A DNA stretch of 64,000 nt, taken from contig NZ_LNJP01000003.1 of the NCBI RefSeq assembly GCF_001547525.1, positions 992,001-1,056,000 of the forward strand, read 5' to 3'. The DNA is from Burkholderia anthina (GTDB taxonomy: Bacteria; Pseudomonadota; Gammaproteobacteria; Burkholderiales; Burkholderiaceae). The notes beneath the pieces were generated by a model. The model had not been told where the DNA came from, ran no database searches, and saw nothing but the letters and a program-made list of their open reading frames with translations. Shown in pieces: positions 1 through 8,949 of this stretch; the stretch's first letter is position 1; each line of letters starts with the position of its first letter. Both the position numbers and the translations under genes were made by a program.

Positions 1-2
1 TC

Positions 3-227
3 GCGCTCGCCATCGGCCGGATCAATCACTTCGGCGGCAACGCACTCGTCGCCGGCACGACCGACCCGGAGCACCCGGTCGCGGTCGTTGTCCGGCCACC
101 GTCGAAGCTCACGTCGATCGATCCCGACAAGGACTGGTTCCGCGCACGCGGCGGCAACAATGCCTACCTGCCGTGGTGGGGCCGCCGACACGATACGAAT
201 TACGGCATGCAAGGCTATTCATGGTGA
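3..227 (+). CDS. C-terminal part of an unrecognised protein (5'-truncated by window edge)
   Basis: Reading frame 3 is open from the window edge to a TGA and gives 74 residues ending in GMQGYSW, with GC-rich third positions typical of real genes here. The fragment is rich in Trp, Gly and charged residues (PWWGRRHDTNYG near the end). I do not recognise a family. It lies about 80 bp upstream of a PAAR protein on the same strand, so it could be a secretion-associated or effector-type protein, but that is context only. Confidence 0.6.
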   Translation, partial: ALAIGRINHFGGNALVAGTTDPEHPVAVVVRPPSKLTSIDPDKDWFRARGGNNAYLPWWGRRHDTNYGMQGYSW

Positions 228-306
228 TGCACACCGGCACGGCAAATCGCTTCGTCCGAACGTGATCGCCGCGTCAGACCTCAAACCATTTGGAGGATGG
301 AATCCC

Positions 307-564
307 ATGCGGGGAATTATCCGGGTAGAAGATACGCACACCCACGGCGGCCGGGTCGAATCCGGCGCCCGAACAAGCACGGTGATGGGGCGCGCGGTCG
401 CGCGTATCGGCGACGCGTGCTCGTGTCCGATTCATGGCGCCTGCGAGATCGCCGAAGGCGACCCGAGCTTCGACATCGAAGGCCGGGCCGCCGCTTTCGA
501 CGGCCACAAGACTTCGTGCGGCGCGGAATTGATCTCGTCACTTCAACATTCGGGGCGGACCTGA
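307..564 (+). CDS. PAAR domain protein (type VI secretion spike tip)
   Basis: Protein of 85 residues. It has the PAAR pattern throughout: an N-terminal Thr-His-Gly-Gly segment, a central VMGRAVARIGDACSCPIHG stretch, then EGDPSFDIEGRAAAFDGHKTSCGA. PAAR proteins cap the VgrG spike of the type VI secretion system and can carry effectors. This one is only the bare domain, so any cargo would be encoded separately. The ATG at 307 is preceded by TGGAGG; a longer frame upstream (from 88) has no PAAR similarity and is rejected. The stop abuts the ATG of the next gene, suggesting co-translation. No VgrG or structural T6SS gene is visible in the window. Confidence 0.85.
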   Translation: MRGIIRVEDTHTHGGRVESGARTSTVMGRAVARIGDACSCPIHGACEIAEGDPSFDIEGRAAAFDGHKTSCGAELISSLQHSGRT

Positions 565-897
565 ATGCAAACGACCCGACGCATGACTGCCGAACAGTTC
601 CGGCTGTTGCGGCTTCAGGATACGCGGACCAAGCCGCTGAACCAGTGGGCCTTGCACGAGATTTTCGTGAAAGGCAGATCCCAACGGGCGCTGGCCGCCG
701 AACTCGGCATGACGGACTCCGCGATGTCGCAACTGGTGCGAAAAACCTGGCGGCGCTATCTGGAATTGCCCAGCAGCGCCACCCGCCTCACGACGCTCAC
801 GGTCACGATCCCGTCGAAGTACGAGCACGCGCTGCTGACGTGGGTGCGGGATGCACACCGGTTATCGACCCAATCCGGCCCCGATACGGCGACGTGA
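565..897 (+). CDS. TrfB/KorA-like helix-turn-helix DNA-binding protein
   Basis: Protein of 110 residues starting directly after the PAAR stop codon. The N-terminal half (about residues 8-60, MTAEQFRLLRL... then GRSQRALAAELGMTDSAMSQLV) resembles the TrfB/KorA helix-turn-helix domain, known mainly from repressors of broad-host-range plasmids. The C-terminal part is unassigned. Its position in a two-gene unit with a PAAR protein is unusual; it may regulate the unit or derive from a mobile element. HTH call fairly secure, function inferred. Confidence 0.65.
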   Translation: MQTTRRMTAEQFRLLRLQDTRTKPLNQWALHEIFVKGRSQRALAAELGMTDSAMSQLVRKTWRRYLELPSSATRLTTLTVTIPSKYEHALLTWVRDAHRLSTQSGPDTAT

Positions 898-1052
898 TCG
901 GGCCGGCGTGCTCATATAAAAACAAATTCCCCAATTTCGCAAATAAACAAAACGTTATTCCACGTTAGACCGAATCGTCAGCCAACTTTGGATCCTTTTT
1001 CCCTTCTGTCCCCCGTATCATTCCGTCACCACGCAATGAGCAAGAGACGGAC

Positions 1053-2531
1053 ATGAGCGACATCCCCCCGCTGCACTACCTCGACTACGCAGCCACGACC
1101 CCTGCCGACCCCCGTGTAATCGAAGCGATGACGGCCTGCCTCGGCTTCGACGGCATCTTCGGCAACCCCGCGTCCAGCTCGCACGCGGCCGGCCGACGGG
1201 CGAAAGACAAGGTCGAGCATGCCCGTGCGCAGGTCGCCGCGCTGATCGGCGCGGATGCCGACGAGATCGTCTGGACGTCGGGCGCCACCGAATCGAACAA
1301 CCTCGCGCTGAAGGGCTATGCGGAAAACGCGACCGGCAAGCGCCACCTGATCACGAGCCGCCTCGAGCACAAGGCCATTCTCGACACGATGGCGAACCTG
1401 TCGAAGCACGGCACGCAGGTCACCTTCCTGGCGCCCGACGCGAACGGCGAAATCACCGCCGACGCAGTGGCGGCCGCGATCGGCCCCGACACGGGCCTCG
1501 TGTCGCTGATGCTCGTGAACAACGAGATCGGCACGCTGACCGACATCGGCGCGATCGCCCGCGTCGTCCACGCCGCCGGCGCGCTGCTTCACGTGGACGC
1601 CGCGCAGGCGCTCGGCAAGACGCCGATCGACGTGCGCGCGCTCGGCATCGACATGATGTCGATGTCCGCCCACAAGGTGTATGGCCCCAAGGGCATCGGC
1701 GCGCTGTTCGTCCGCCGCGAGATCGCGAGCCGGATCGCGCCGCAGATTCATGGCGGCGGCCACGAGCGCGGGCTGCGCTCGGGCACGCTCGCCACGCATC
1801 AGATCGTCGGCATGGGTGTAGCCTGCGAACTCGCCGCTGAAAAGCTCGACGGCGAGGCCGCGCGGATCGCGGCGCTCGGCGCGCGGCTCACCGGCGCGCT
1901 GTTCGCGCTCGGCGACGTCACGCAGAACGCGGCCGCCGCCCGCCGTATCCCGCACACGCTGAGCCTGACGGTGCATGCGCCGGGCTTCTTCCCGTTCATG
2001 CTCGGTGAAGCGCTTGCCGTGTCGTCCACCTCCGCATGCAACTCGACCAGCGGCGCACCGTCGCACGTGCTGACCGCGATCGGCCTCGATGCCGAAACGG
2101 CCGGGCGTACCGTACGCATCAGTTTCGGCCGTTTCACGACGGAAGAGGACGTCGACTTCGCGATCGCCTGTTTCACGCGGGCGATCGAGCAATGCCGGGC
2201 GGCGGCGGCGACCGGCTTCACCGCGTCGCGGCAGATCACGCCGGCCGACCTGAAGGCGATCCGCAATGCCGGCTTTCGCGCGGTGATCTGCAACCGGCCC
2301 GACGGCGAAGGCGCGGATCAACCGGCGTTCGAGGAGATCGCCGCCGCCGCGCGCGAACTGGGCATGGATGCGCGTTACCTGCCGGTCGAGCGCGACCGCA
2401 TCGGCGAAGCGGAAATCGACGCGTTCGGCGCACTGGTCGACACGCTGCCGAAGCCCGTGCTCGCGTATTGCCGCAGCGGCAGCCGCTCCGGCCTGCTGTG
2501 GAATCGGCTGTCCGCTCGGCGCACGGCCTGA
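1053..2531 (+). CDS. Cysteine desulfurase fused to a DUF442 (beta-lactamase-hydrolase-like) phosphatase domain
   Basis: Protein of 492 residues. Residues 8-385 are a class V aminotransferase/IscS-type desulfurase: Lys208 in SMSAHKVYG is the expected PLP lysine and Cys329 in SSTSACNSTSGAPS the persulfide-forming cysteine on the mobile loop. Residues about 388-490 match DUF442 (FTASRQITPADL..., NRPDGEGADQPA) with the loop CRSGSRS, nucleophile Cys473 and Arg478. DUF442 is best known fused to persulfide dioxygenase-type metallohydrolases, so linking it to a persulfide-forming enzyme suggests sulfane-sulfur handling. There are no isc or suf neighbours, which argues against a housekeeping iron-sulfur role. 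The spacer 898-1052 upstream is AT-rich and probably holds its promoter. Confidence 0.85.
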   Translation: MSDIPPLHYLDYAATTPADPRVIEAMTACLGFDGIFGNPASSSHAAGRRAKDKVEHARAQVAALIGADADEIVWTSGATESNNLALKGYAENATGKRHLITSRLEHKAILDTMANLSKHGTQVTFLAPDANGEITADAVAAAIGPDTGLVSLMLVNNEIGTLTDIGAIARVVHAAGALLHVDAAQALGKTPIDVRALGIDMMSMSAHKVYGPKGIGALFVRREIASRIAPQIHGGGHERGLRSGTLATHQIVGMGVACELAAEKLDGEAARIAALGARLTGALFALGDVTQNAAAARRIPHTLSLTVHAPGFFPFMLGEALAVSSTSACNSTSGAPSHVLTAIGLDAETAGRTVRISFGRFTTEEDVDFAIACFTRAIEQCRAAAATGFTASRQITPADLKAIRNAGFRAVICNRPDGEGADQPAFEEIAAAARELGMDARYLPVERDRIGEAEIDAFGALVDTLPKPVLAYCRSGSRSGLLWNRLSARRTA

Positions 2532-2628
2532 GCCGCCGCTGTCCCGCCATGACGCGTGACGACCCGCGTTCACGCACGAAGCCGATGCTTCGCTGCGTGG
2601 CCGCCGGGGGGCGCCCGTCACCTCCGCA

Positions 2629-2796
2629 TCACGCCTCGTCATCGCCGTTTACCGGCGTATGGATCGCCAGCTTCAGCGCGGGATCGTCATTCTTCGCATA
2701 GAGATCGTGGCTCGTGTGAAACAGCGCGATCATCCGCGGCGCCTCGTCGGCCCGGCTTGCGGCGAACAGCGCACGCGCGTGCGGCGCCTCGAACAT
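2629..2796 (-). CDS. Small hypothetical protein or gene remnant (55 aa)
   Basis: A 55-residue minus-strand frame (MFEAPHARALFAASRADEAP to NGDDEA) with strongly GC-biased third positions, unlike the neighbouring frames. The same frame stays open upstream without an obvious start or ribosome-binding site before a TGA near 2936, so this may be the tail of a degraded gene. I recognise no family. Confidence 0.3.
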   Translation of the reverse strand: MFEAPHARALFAASRADEAPRMIALFHTSHDLYAKNDDPALKLAIHTPVNGDDEA

Positions 2797-2931
2797 GTAG
2801 ACAAGGATGTTGCGATCGACTGGCGCCGGCCCGTCACGTAGGCACGCCGCCGAAAATGCGCGACGAGCTGCGCGATGATCGGCGGCCCGCGCGAGGGAAA
2901 GCCGCGCCGGCCGCCGCCCTGCGTTGCTACG

Positions 2932-3351
2932 TCACTCGTCCTGCTGCTCCTGCTGCGCCTGCACCTGCCGCTGCCGGATGAACTGCCGTACATCGCTCAT
3001 CGTCACGCGGCCGGTGTGCTTCGCATCGATCTCGTCGAAGTGCTGCGACACGAAGCCGAGCCCGCTGCTCTGCGCCTGCGCCTTCGTCACGGCCGCGCCG
3101 TTGCTCAGCACGGTATTGCCGCCGAGCCGCGCGTCGACGCGCTGCTGCGCCTGCTGCTGCAGGGCCGCGCCGGTCGACGGCAACACCGGCGCCGCCCGCG
3201 TGGCGGGGAAGAACGGGCCGTCGACGCCGCGCCCGCCGTGCGGCAGCTTCACCGGCGCCACCGCCTGCGGCGGCAACGCGTAGGCACTGCTCGTCACGGC
3301 ACCGAGCACGATCAACGGGGACATACGCCGCATCAATTGGATTAGGGACAT
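2932..3351 (-). CDS. Exported EF-hand-like protein
   Basis: About 139 residues from the ATG at 3351 (an in-frame ATG lies 12 bp upstream). An N-terminal signal peptide ends near AYA, followed by a low-complexity Pro/Ala/Gln-rich section and one degenerate EF-hand: HFDEIDAKHTGRVTMSDVRQF, with Asp at loop positions 1 and 12 and Gly at 6 but non-acidic residues at 3 and 5. The C-terminus is Gln-rich. Calcium binding is plausible but weakened by the substitutions. It is encoded just downstream of the carboxypeptidase lipoprotein on the same strand, spacing about 55 bp. Confidence 0.6.
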   Translation of the reverse strand: MSLIQLMRRMSPLIVLGAVTSSAYALPPQAVAPVKLPHGGRGVDGPFFPATRAAPVLPSTGAALQQQAQQRVDARLGGNTVLSNGAAVTKAQAQSSGLGFVSQHFDEIDAKHTGRVTMSDVRQFIRQRQVQAQQEQQDE

Positions 3352-3406
3352 GATCGCTCGCATTCAATGGATGAATAGAGGGTTCCTTTGACAAGGAGTC
3401 CGTCGC

Positions 3407-5251
3407 TCAGGGGGCGGCGGCCAGCGTCGTCGCCGCTATCGCGCCCGGCGCGCTGCCGGTCGGTACGCCCGGCGGGTTTTCGTCCGGCCACGGCGGCGGC
3501 AGCGTATGCAGCGTCAGCGCCGTCGGAATCCGCGCGCCCTTGTAGAACGTCTGCAAGTCCCGCTTCATCTGCGGACGGGCAACGTCGTCCAGATAGATCA
3601 TGTGGCCGCCCTGGAAGAAGTTCACCTGCAGCTTCGGATTCAGGCCCTTCACCGTCTGCAGCCGCGCGAGTTGCTTCTCGGTGTTGAAGAACGGCGTCGC
3701 GAGATCGTGGTAGCCGTTCTCCGCGAGCACGCGCAGCTTCGGGTTGAGCTGCAGCGCACCGAGCAGATCGGGGATCGTGTCGGGCATCGGCTGGCCGTCG
3801 TGCGAGAAATCCCAGACGCCGATGATGTCGTCGTTCAGCGGCAGGTACGTCGCGTTCGGGGCCGTATAGCCGAGATAGTCCGGCATCTGCGTCGCGAGCG
3901 CGTTCGTGAACGGCTGCGAGATCAGGATGTCGGACGGATCGCCGTCGGTCTGCAGCCGCGGGTCCGAATTCGGCAGCGACACGCGCCCGTCGTACCGGCC
4001 GATCGTCGCGCCGGGCATCAGGCTCGTGCCGAACGGATTCGCGTTGAAGTAGTCGCGCAGCGCCCGCTGCGTGAGGCTCGACGGAATCGACCACAGCCTG
4101 AGCGTCGCATCGCTCGGGAACACCGGCGTGCCGAGCGCATCCGGAATGCCGAGCTGGCTCAACACCCACGACTGCGAATACTTCTGCAACTGGCTGTAGA
4201 TCAGCGTCGTGAACAGTTCCGTCTGCAGTGCGTACAGATCCTGGTTCACCGGCGCCGGCGACACCTGGTTGAAGTACGCCGCGACCGCCGCGTAGCCGGG
4301 CAGGTAGCCGGCCACCGTATCGGTATCGAGCAGCAGCCCCTCGGTCGACTGCGTGATCGCCACCGCTTCCACCGCGTCCGCGAAGTAGTTGAGGATCGAC
4401 GACTGCAGCACGATGCCCGTCAGGTGCACGCCGGCCGATTCGAGCGCGAGCGCGAGCATGTCGGTACGCGGCGTGCCGTACGATTCGCCGTACAGGTAGA
4501 TCGGCGACGTGCCGCGGCCGTTGACGTTCAGGTAGCGCTGGATGAAGTCGCGCATGATGTTCACGTCCACGTCGGAGCCCCAGTACTTCTGGTTGGTGTT
4601 CGGCAACACGGCTTCGGACAGCCCGGTGCCGGGCGGGTCGATGAACACGAGGTCGGTGGTGTCGATCAGGCTGTCCGCATTGTCGACGAGCGGATAGTTC
4701 GGCCAGTTGGTGCCGAACAGCGGATCGGGCGTGGCCACGCGGGTTGGCGCAAACGAGCCGAGCCGCAGCCAGATCGACGACGAGCCGGGCCCGCCGTTGT
4801 AGACGAACGTGACCGGGCGCGGCTTGCCGTTGGTGCTGGGCGCCGTGTACGCGACATACGACATCGACGCCTCCGGATTGCCGTTCGCATCCTGCGCGGT
4901 CAGGTGGCCGGTGGTCGTCGTGTAGTCGATCGTCTTGCCGCCGCCTTTCCACTGGTAATGCATGACGGCCGCTTTCTCGGACACCTGCGACGGCGCGAGG
5001 CCATCGGTCGCGTTCATCGAGTACGCGACCGGGTCGACGTACGGCTGGTTGGCCGCCGCCTGGGTGCCGGCCGCCTGCGCGCTGGCCTGCTGGCTCGCGG
5101 TGGCCTGCGCGAGGCTCGACGCGCCGACGGACGACGAATCGTCGCCGCCGCATGCCGCGAGCGCCAGCGTCATGGCGGTCAATGCGCCTAGCCCGGCCAG
5201 CCGGCCGCGACGGATACGGCGGCTGCCGGTATTGCTCTTGTCTGGTTTCAT
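3407..5251 (-). CDS. Peptidase S10 serine carboxypeptidase, lipoprotein
   Basis: Protein of 614 residues. A lipobox (LALAAC, Cys34) predicts an envelope lipoprotein, followed by an Ala/Gln/Ser linker. The S10 core shows the oxyanion-hole segment YNGGPGSSS (about 151-159), PPGTGLS (206-212), the nucleophile Ser257 in GESYG, and a C-terminal GGHMIYLDD segment expected to hold the catalytic His. S10 enzymes cleave C-terminal residues at acidic pH; the bacterial lipoprotein forms are poorly characterised. The start is the ATG at 5251, which gives a coherent lipoprotein signal; a longer upstream frame (to 5306) does not. Confidence 0.85.
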   Translation of the reverse strand: MKPDKSNTGSRRIRRGRLAGLGALTAMTLALAACGGDDSSSVGASSLAQATASQQASAQAAGTQAAANQPYVDPVAYSMNATDGLAPSQVSEKAAVMHYQWKGGGKTIDYTTTTGHLTAQDANGNPEASMSYVAYTAPSTNGKPRPVTFVYNGGPGSSSIWLRLGSFAPTRVATPDPLFGTNWPNYPLVDNADSLIDTTDLVFIDPPGTGLSEAVLPNTNQKYWGSDVDVNIMRDFIQRYLNVNGRGTSPIYLYGESYGTPRTDMLALALESAGVHLTGIVLQSSILNYFADAVEAVAITQSTEGLLLDTDTVAGYLPGYAAVAAYFNQVSPAPVNQDLYALQTELFTTLIYSQLQKYSQSWVLSQLGIPDALGTPVFPSDATLRLWSIPSSLTQRALRDYFNANPFGTSLMPGATIGRYDGRVSLPNSDPRLQTDGDPSDILISQPFTNALATQMPDYLGYTAPNATYLPLNDDIIGVWDFSHDGQPMPDTIPDLLGALQLNPKLRVLAENGYHDLATPFFNTEKQLARLQTVKGLNPKLQVNFFQGGHMIYLDDVARPQMKRDLQTFYKGARIPTALTLHTLPPPWPDENPPGVPTGSAPGAIAATTLAAAP

Positions 5252-5954
5252 CTCTTTCCTTCGGCTTCGGATACCGCATCACAAAGGCCGCCAACGCCCG
5301 CGACACGCGCAGGCCTACCCCGCGACTCGCGTTGCAAGGTCGGCAGTCGGCGGTTGGGAATGGGACTTCTCAGAGACTGAACTTGATACAGACACAGCAA
5401 ACTGCTGGCGAGAATGATGCCCGGACGCGCCCCCTGCAGTTTGGCCAACTTTTGTATTACCGAAATTTACGACATGACAAAAATAGGCGGTGCTGCGCCG
5501 CGTTGTCAAAGATCATTCGGATATTAAAAATCCCGCGATGATGCGAAGGGCAGATAGTGTCTGGGATTTGAAAGAAAACGGAATTATTCGTGCAAGGTGG
5601 GCTTTATCGGCTATGTCGCGCCGACTATTTTACTTTTTCAGCACGACGCAGAAGCCGCTTCCCGTATTGACGCAACGCATCGAAAGCCTTCATATCGACA
5701 GGATCATTCTTTCAATTTTATTATCGCCAATCGATTAAGACGATGCAGCATCATGCACACGCCATTCGATGATTCTTTCCACTTCAATCGCGTTTCAATC
5801 GAAGTGCCGATGTGCACCGCGTCATCCATAAAATACCGGCTCGACTAATTATTCACGGCATTATTTACCCGGTATTCGAACGGCTTTCCGGGACGGGCGC
5901 GACGCGCGGCATTGCCGCACATCGCGCCCGTCGTCGCAAAGACTCAAACCACGA
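5252..5954. other. Intergenic region, lower GC, no gene seen
   Basis: About 700 bp between the carboxypeptidase start (minus strand) and the 3' end of the nuclease gene. The middle part (about 5440-5870) is clearly AT-richer than its surroundings. Short frames exist but lack coding character and ribosome-binding sites. It should contain the carboxypeptidase promoter; the AT-rich core may be an old insertion or regulatory DNA. I see no repeat or RNA gene in it. Confidence 0.5.
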
Positions 5955-7769
5955 TTACTTCCCGCCGCCCGGCAGCGCGATATCGATCAGCACCGGATCG
6001 TGATCCGACGAACGATACGCATCGGCCGCGTAGAACGTCTTCTGCTGCTCGGCCGACTTGTACGCGAGCGTGTATTGCAGCGCGAGCGGCTCGTCCGCGT
6101 TGATGTGCCATTCGTGCACGGCCTTCACGTGCGACGCGAGCGGCAGCGTCGCGAGCGCGTGGTCGAGATAGCCGGCTTCGCCGTTGTACACGTAGCTGTA
6201 CGCGTTCGCGCCGATCCAGCGCGCGACGAGGTTGCGATAGCCGCGCGATTCGAGCGTGCGGATCGGGTCTTCGTACGTGTAGCTGTTGAAGTCGCCGATC
6301 AGCAGCACGCCCTGACTCTTGACGCCCGTCGGGTTGCCGGCCAACCAGTCGGCCACCTTCGCCGCCGCGCGCGTGCGCGTCGGGTTCCAGCAGCCCTGGC
6401 CATCGCCCTGGTCGAGATCGTCGTTCGCGGCGTCCGGGCAGTTCTTCGACTTCAGGTGGTTCACGGCCACCGTCAGCGCCTGCTTGTTACCGCCGACCAG
6501 CCGGAACGACTGCGCGAGCGGTTGGCGGTTCTTGTCGTCGATCGCGAGCGTCGCCGCGCGGCCGACCGGTTCGACCTTGCGGCTGTCGTAGATCATCGCG
6601 ACCGCGATCGCATCGCCGCCGAGCCGCGACGTGCCCGGATCGACCACGCGCCACTGATTGCCGAGCTTCGCCGCGAGCTGGCGCACTGCGCTCAATTCGC
6701 CGTAGCCGTTGTTCTGGATTTCCATCAGGCCGATCACGTCGGCGTCGATGGCCTTCAGCGCGCTGACGATCTTCGCTTCCTGGCGCTGGAATTCCTGGAA
6801 CGTCTTCGCGCCGCGGTTGTCCGGATCGTCGAAGCCTCCGCCGAGACCGTTGCCGTTGAAGTAGTTGAGCACGTTGAACGACGCGACGCGCAGGTTCGAT
6901 TTCGGGTCGCGCGCGGGTGCGTTGGTGCGCGGGTTCTCGCGCTTGTCGAACGCCGGCACGGCCGCGCCCGGCAGCGGCTGCACGCGCCATGCGCCGTAAC
7001 GCACTTCGAGCACGCCCTCGACGTCGCGCACGGTGTAGCCCGCGCGCAGCGTGTTCGCGGCCGACAGGCCCGGCGCCGGATACGGCACGGTCGCGGGGTT
7101 CTGCTTGTTCGAGCCGTCGTCGAGGATCAGACGGTTGCGCGCATTCGCGTCGATCTGCGTCTGCGCCTGCGCGGGCGGCACGACGCTCGTCGGCGTACGC
7201 AGGCGGCCGTTGCTGAGCATCACGCTGCCGTAGCGCCCAAGCTCGTAGTTGTCGGTGACGCTCAGCGTCTGCGGCAGGCGCACGCGCATCCCTTCGTATG
7301 CGGCGAACGCGTTCGGGCCGTCGACCGGCAGCGTGAGCGTCGCGGGCGTCACAGTCTGGCCGTTCGCGCACACCGCGATCGCGCCCGACAGCGTGAGCTG
7401 CGTCTGCCCGTATTTCTCCTCGACCTTGCCCGTCACGTGCACGAGATCGCCGGCCTTCGCACGCACCTTCGGCGCATAGACGAACAGGCCTTCGGACACG
7501 CCCGGCTGGTTGCGGCGCTGCGCGTCGGCCTGCTGGACGAAGAAGCCGCCAAAGCCGTCCGTGCCGCCGAAATCGGCGGTGACGACGGCCTCGATCGACG
7601 CGTTCTGACCGGCGAGCGGCGACGGCGCACCCGGCCCCTGGATATCGGCGATCGGCGTCGTGCTGCCGCCGCAGTTCGGGCTGACGGGCGCGGCGGTGGC
7701 GCCGAATACCGGCGCGGCGAACGTCGGGAGCAGCAATAGCGGGGCAAACAGGCGGATTGTCGAGCGCAT
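5955..7769 (-). CDS. ExeM/NucH family secreted endonuclease/exonuclease
   Basis: Protein of 604 residues with a signal peptide ending near residue 23 (VFGA). Residues about 35-140 form an OB-fold-like domain (IADIQGPGAPSPLAGQ... VHVTGKVEEKYGQTQLTL), as in NucH/YhcR-type nucleases. The C-terminal half is an endonuclease/exonuclease/phosphatase domain: LMEIQNNG (metal-binding Glu), VNHLKSKNC, LIGDFNSY, and SDHDPVLIDI at the end. These proteins degrade extracellular DNA for nutrient use or biofilm turnover. It is encoded alone. The isolated PNCGG and KNCPDA...GCW cysteines could form disulfides, which fits secretion. Confidence 0.9.
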   Translation of the reverse strand: MRSTIRLFAPLLLLPTFAAPVFGATAAPVSPNCGGSTTPIADIQGPGAPSPLAGQNASIEAVVTADFGGTDGFGGFFVQQADAQRRNQPGVSEGLFVYAPKVRAKAGDLVHVTGKVEEKYGQTQLTLSGAIAVCANGQTVTPATLTLPVDGPNAFAAYEGMRVRLPQTLSVTDNYELGRYGSVMLSNGRLRTPTSVVPPAQAQTQIDANARNRLILDDGSNKQNPATVPYPAPGLSAANTLRAGYTVRDVEGVLEVRYGAWRVQPLPGAAVPAFDKRENPRTNAPARDPKSNLRVASFNVLNYFNGNGLGGGFDDPDNRGAKTFQEFQRQEAKIVSALKAIDADVIGLMEIQNNGYGELSAVRQLAAKLGNQWRVVDPGTSRLGGDAIAVAMIYDSRKVEPVGRAATLAIDDKNRQPLAQSFRLVGGNKQALTVAVNHLKSKNCPDAANDDLDQGDGQGCWNPTRTRAAAKVADWLAGNPTGVKSQGVLLIGDFNSYTYEDPIRTLESRGYRNLVARWIGANAYSYVYNGEAGYLDHALATLPLASHVKAVHEWHINADEPLALQYTLAYKSAEQQKTFYAADAYRSSDHDPVLIDIALPGGGK

Positions 7770-7996
7770 GGCGGGAATCCCGGTTGTGAGGGTGGCGAAA
7801 GCTTAGCGGCGCTCAATGACAGTTTTTGGTAATCGCGAGACAGGCGTATGTAATTATCGCTATCGCGCTGAGATCGCCACCGACCGCGCGTTTACCCCGG
7901 AAAAAGCGGGGGTGCGTCTGACGAAAATTCGCCGCGCCCATGACGATTGCCCCGCCCGCCTTCGCTGCCACGACAGCGCAGCGTCGCGCCGTCGCA

Positions 7997-8938
7997 CTAC
8001 ACCGTGCCCGGCAGCGCGCTCGACACGAGCACGGCCGCAACCATCAGCACGCCGCCGAGCGCCACCGCCTCGATCCGCAACACGGCGCCGAACCGTTTCA
8101 ACGAACTGGCCGGCATCGGGGCTGCCGGATCCTTCAGTGCGGCCAACAGATTCGGCATCCCGAAGAAGCGGTTATGTCCGCCGAGCGCCGCCGCGATCAG
8201 CACGAGCGCAAGCTTCATCAGCAGGATCTGCCCGTACGTCGACGCGAGCAGATTGGCGGGCGTATCGACGCCTCGCCAGCCGTTGTACGCGCCGGTCGCG
8301 AACAGCACGATCAACGTGTAGGTCGACGTATCGGACAGCGACTGCACGAACGACGCGCCGGTCGTGCGTTCGCTCGCGGGCATCGCGGCAAGCCTCGGCA
8401 TCACGCCGAATGCCGTCACGAGCACGAGCCCGACCCACGCGCTGATCGCCAGCAGATGCAGCCAGTCGATCCACACCGGTACGCTGAACAGGCCTGCGTC
8501 CACCGGATGTCCGCCGTTGCTGCGTGTGAGCGCGACGCAGGCGAGCGCGGCCCACATCGCGAACGGCAAGCGCGTATCGTTCGCGCGCCGGATAAACGAC
8601 AGCACCACGACGACGAGCATGAACACCGCACCGACCAGCCACGCATGACCGAACCCCGTACCCGCGAGCATCGCGCGGACGGCCGGCCCCGCTTCGAGCA
8701 ACGACACCTCGCTCATCAGCGCGCAATGCGCCCAGAACGCGGTGACGCTCGCGAGCAGCGATACGACGGACGCGATGCGCAGCGTCGCGACGAGCCGCCG
8801 CCCGACGCCGTGCTGCCACGCGGACGCGCCGCGCGCGAGCCAGTGGCGCGCCAGCAGCGCACCGACGACGACCGCGAACCCGGCGTTCTGGATCGCCACC
8901 CCCACGAGCCGCAGCAGGCCGACGATACCGTCGTTCAT
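7997..8938 (-). CDS. copD: Copper resistance membrane protein CopD
   Basis: Protein of 313 residues with eight or so hydrophobic segments typical of CopD. The start at 8938 (MNDGIVGLLRLVGVAIQNAG) is supported by CGGAG six bases upstream on the minus strand; the longer frame to 9010 runs into a mobile-element end. CopD is an inner-membrane partner of periplasmic CopC and is thought to move copper into the cytoplasm. It is the last gene of the copper operon but is separated from copC by a decayed TnpB element of about 0.5 kb, which may weaken its co-expression. Confidence 0.85.
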   Translation of the reverse strand: MNDGIVGLLRLVGVAIQNAGFAVVVGALLARHWLARGASAWQHGVGRRLVATLRIASVVSLLASVTAFWAHCALMSEVSLLEAGPAVRAMLAGTGFGHAWLVGAVFMLVVVVLSFIRRANDTRLPFAMWAALACVALTRSNGGHPVDAGLFSVPVWIDWLHLLAISAWVGLVLVTAFGVMPRLAAMPASERTTGASFVQSLSDTSTYTLIVLFATGAYNGWRGVDTPANLLASTYGQILLMKLALVLIAAALGGHNRFFGMPNLLAALKDPAAPMPASSLKRFGAVLRIEAVALGGVLMVAAVLVSSALPGTV

Positions 8939-8949
8939 CAGTTGCTCCG

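Noticed and set aside
1026..2642. Minus-strand 538-codon ORF opposite the desulfurase
   Set aside because: Shadow of the desulfurase gene; no motifs.
5430..5870. Possible small RNA or gene in the AT-rich gap
   Set aside because: No coding frame with bias, no terminator or conserved RNA motif could be identified by eye.
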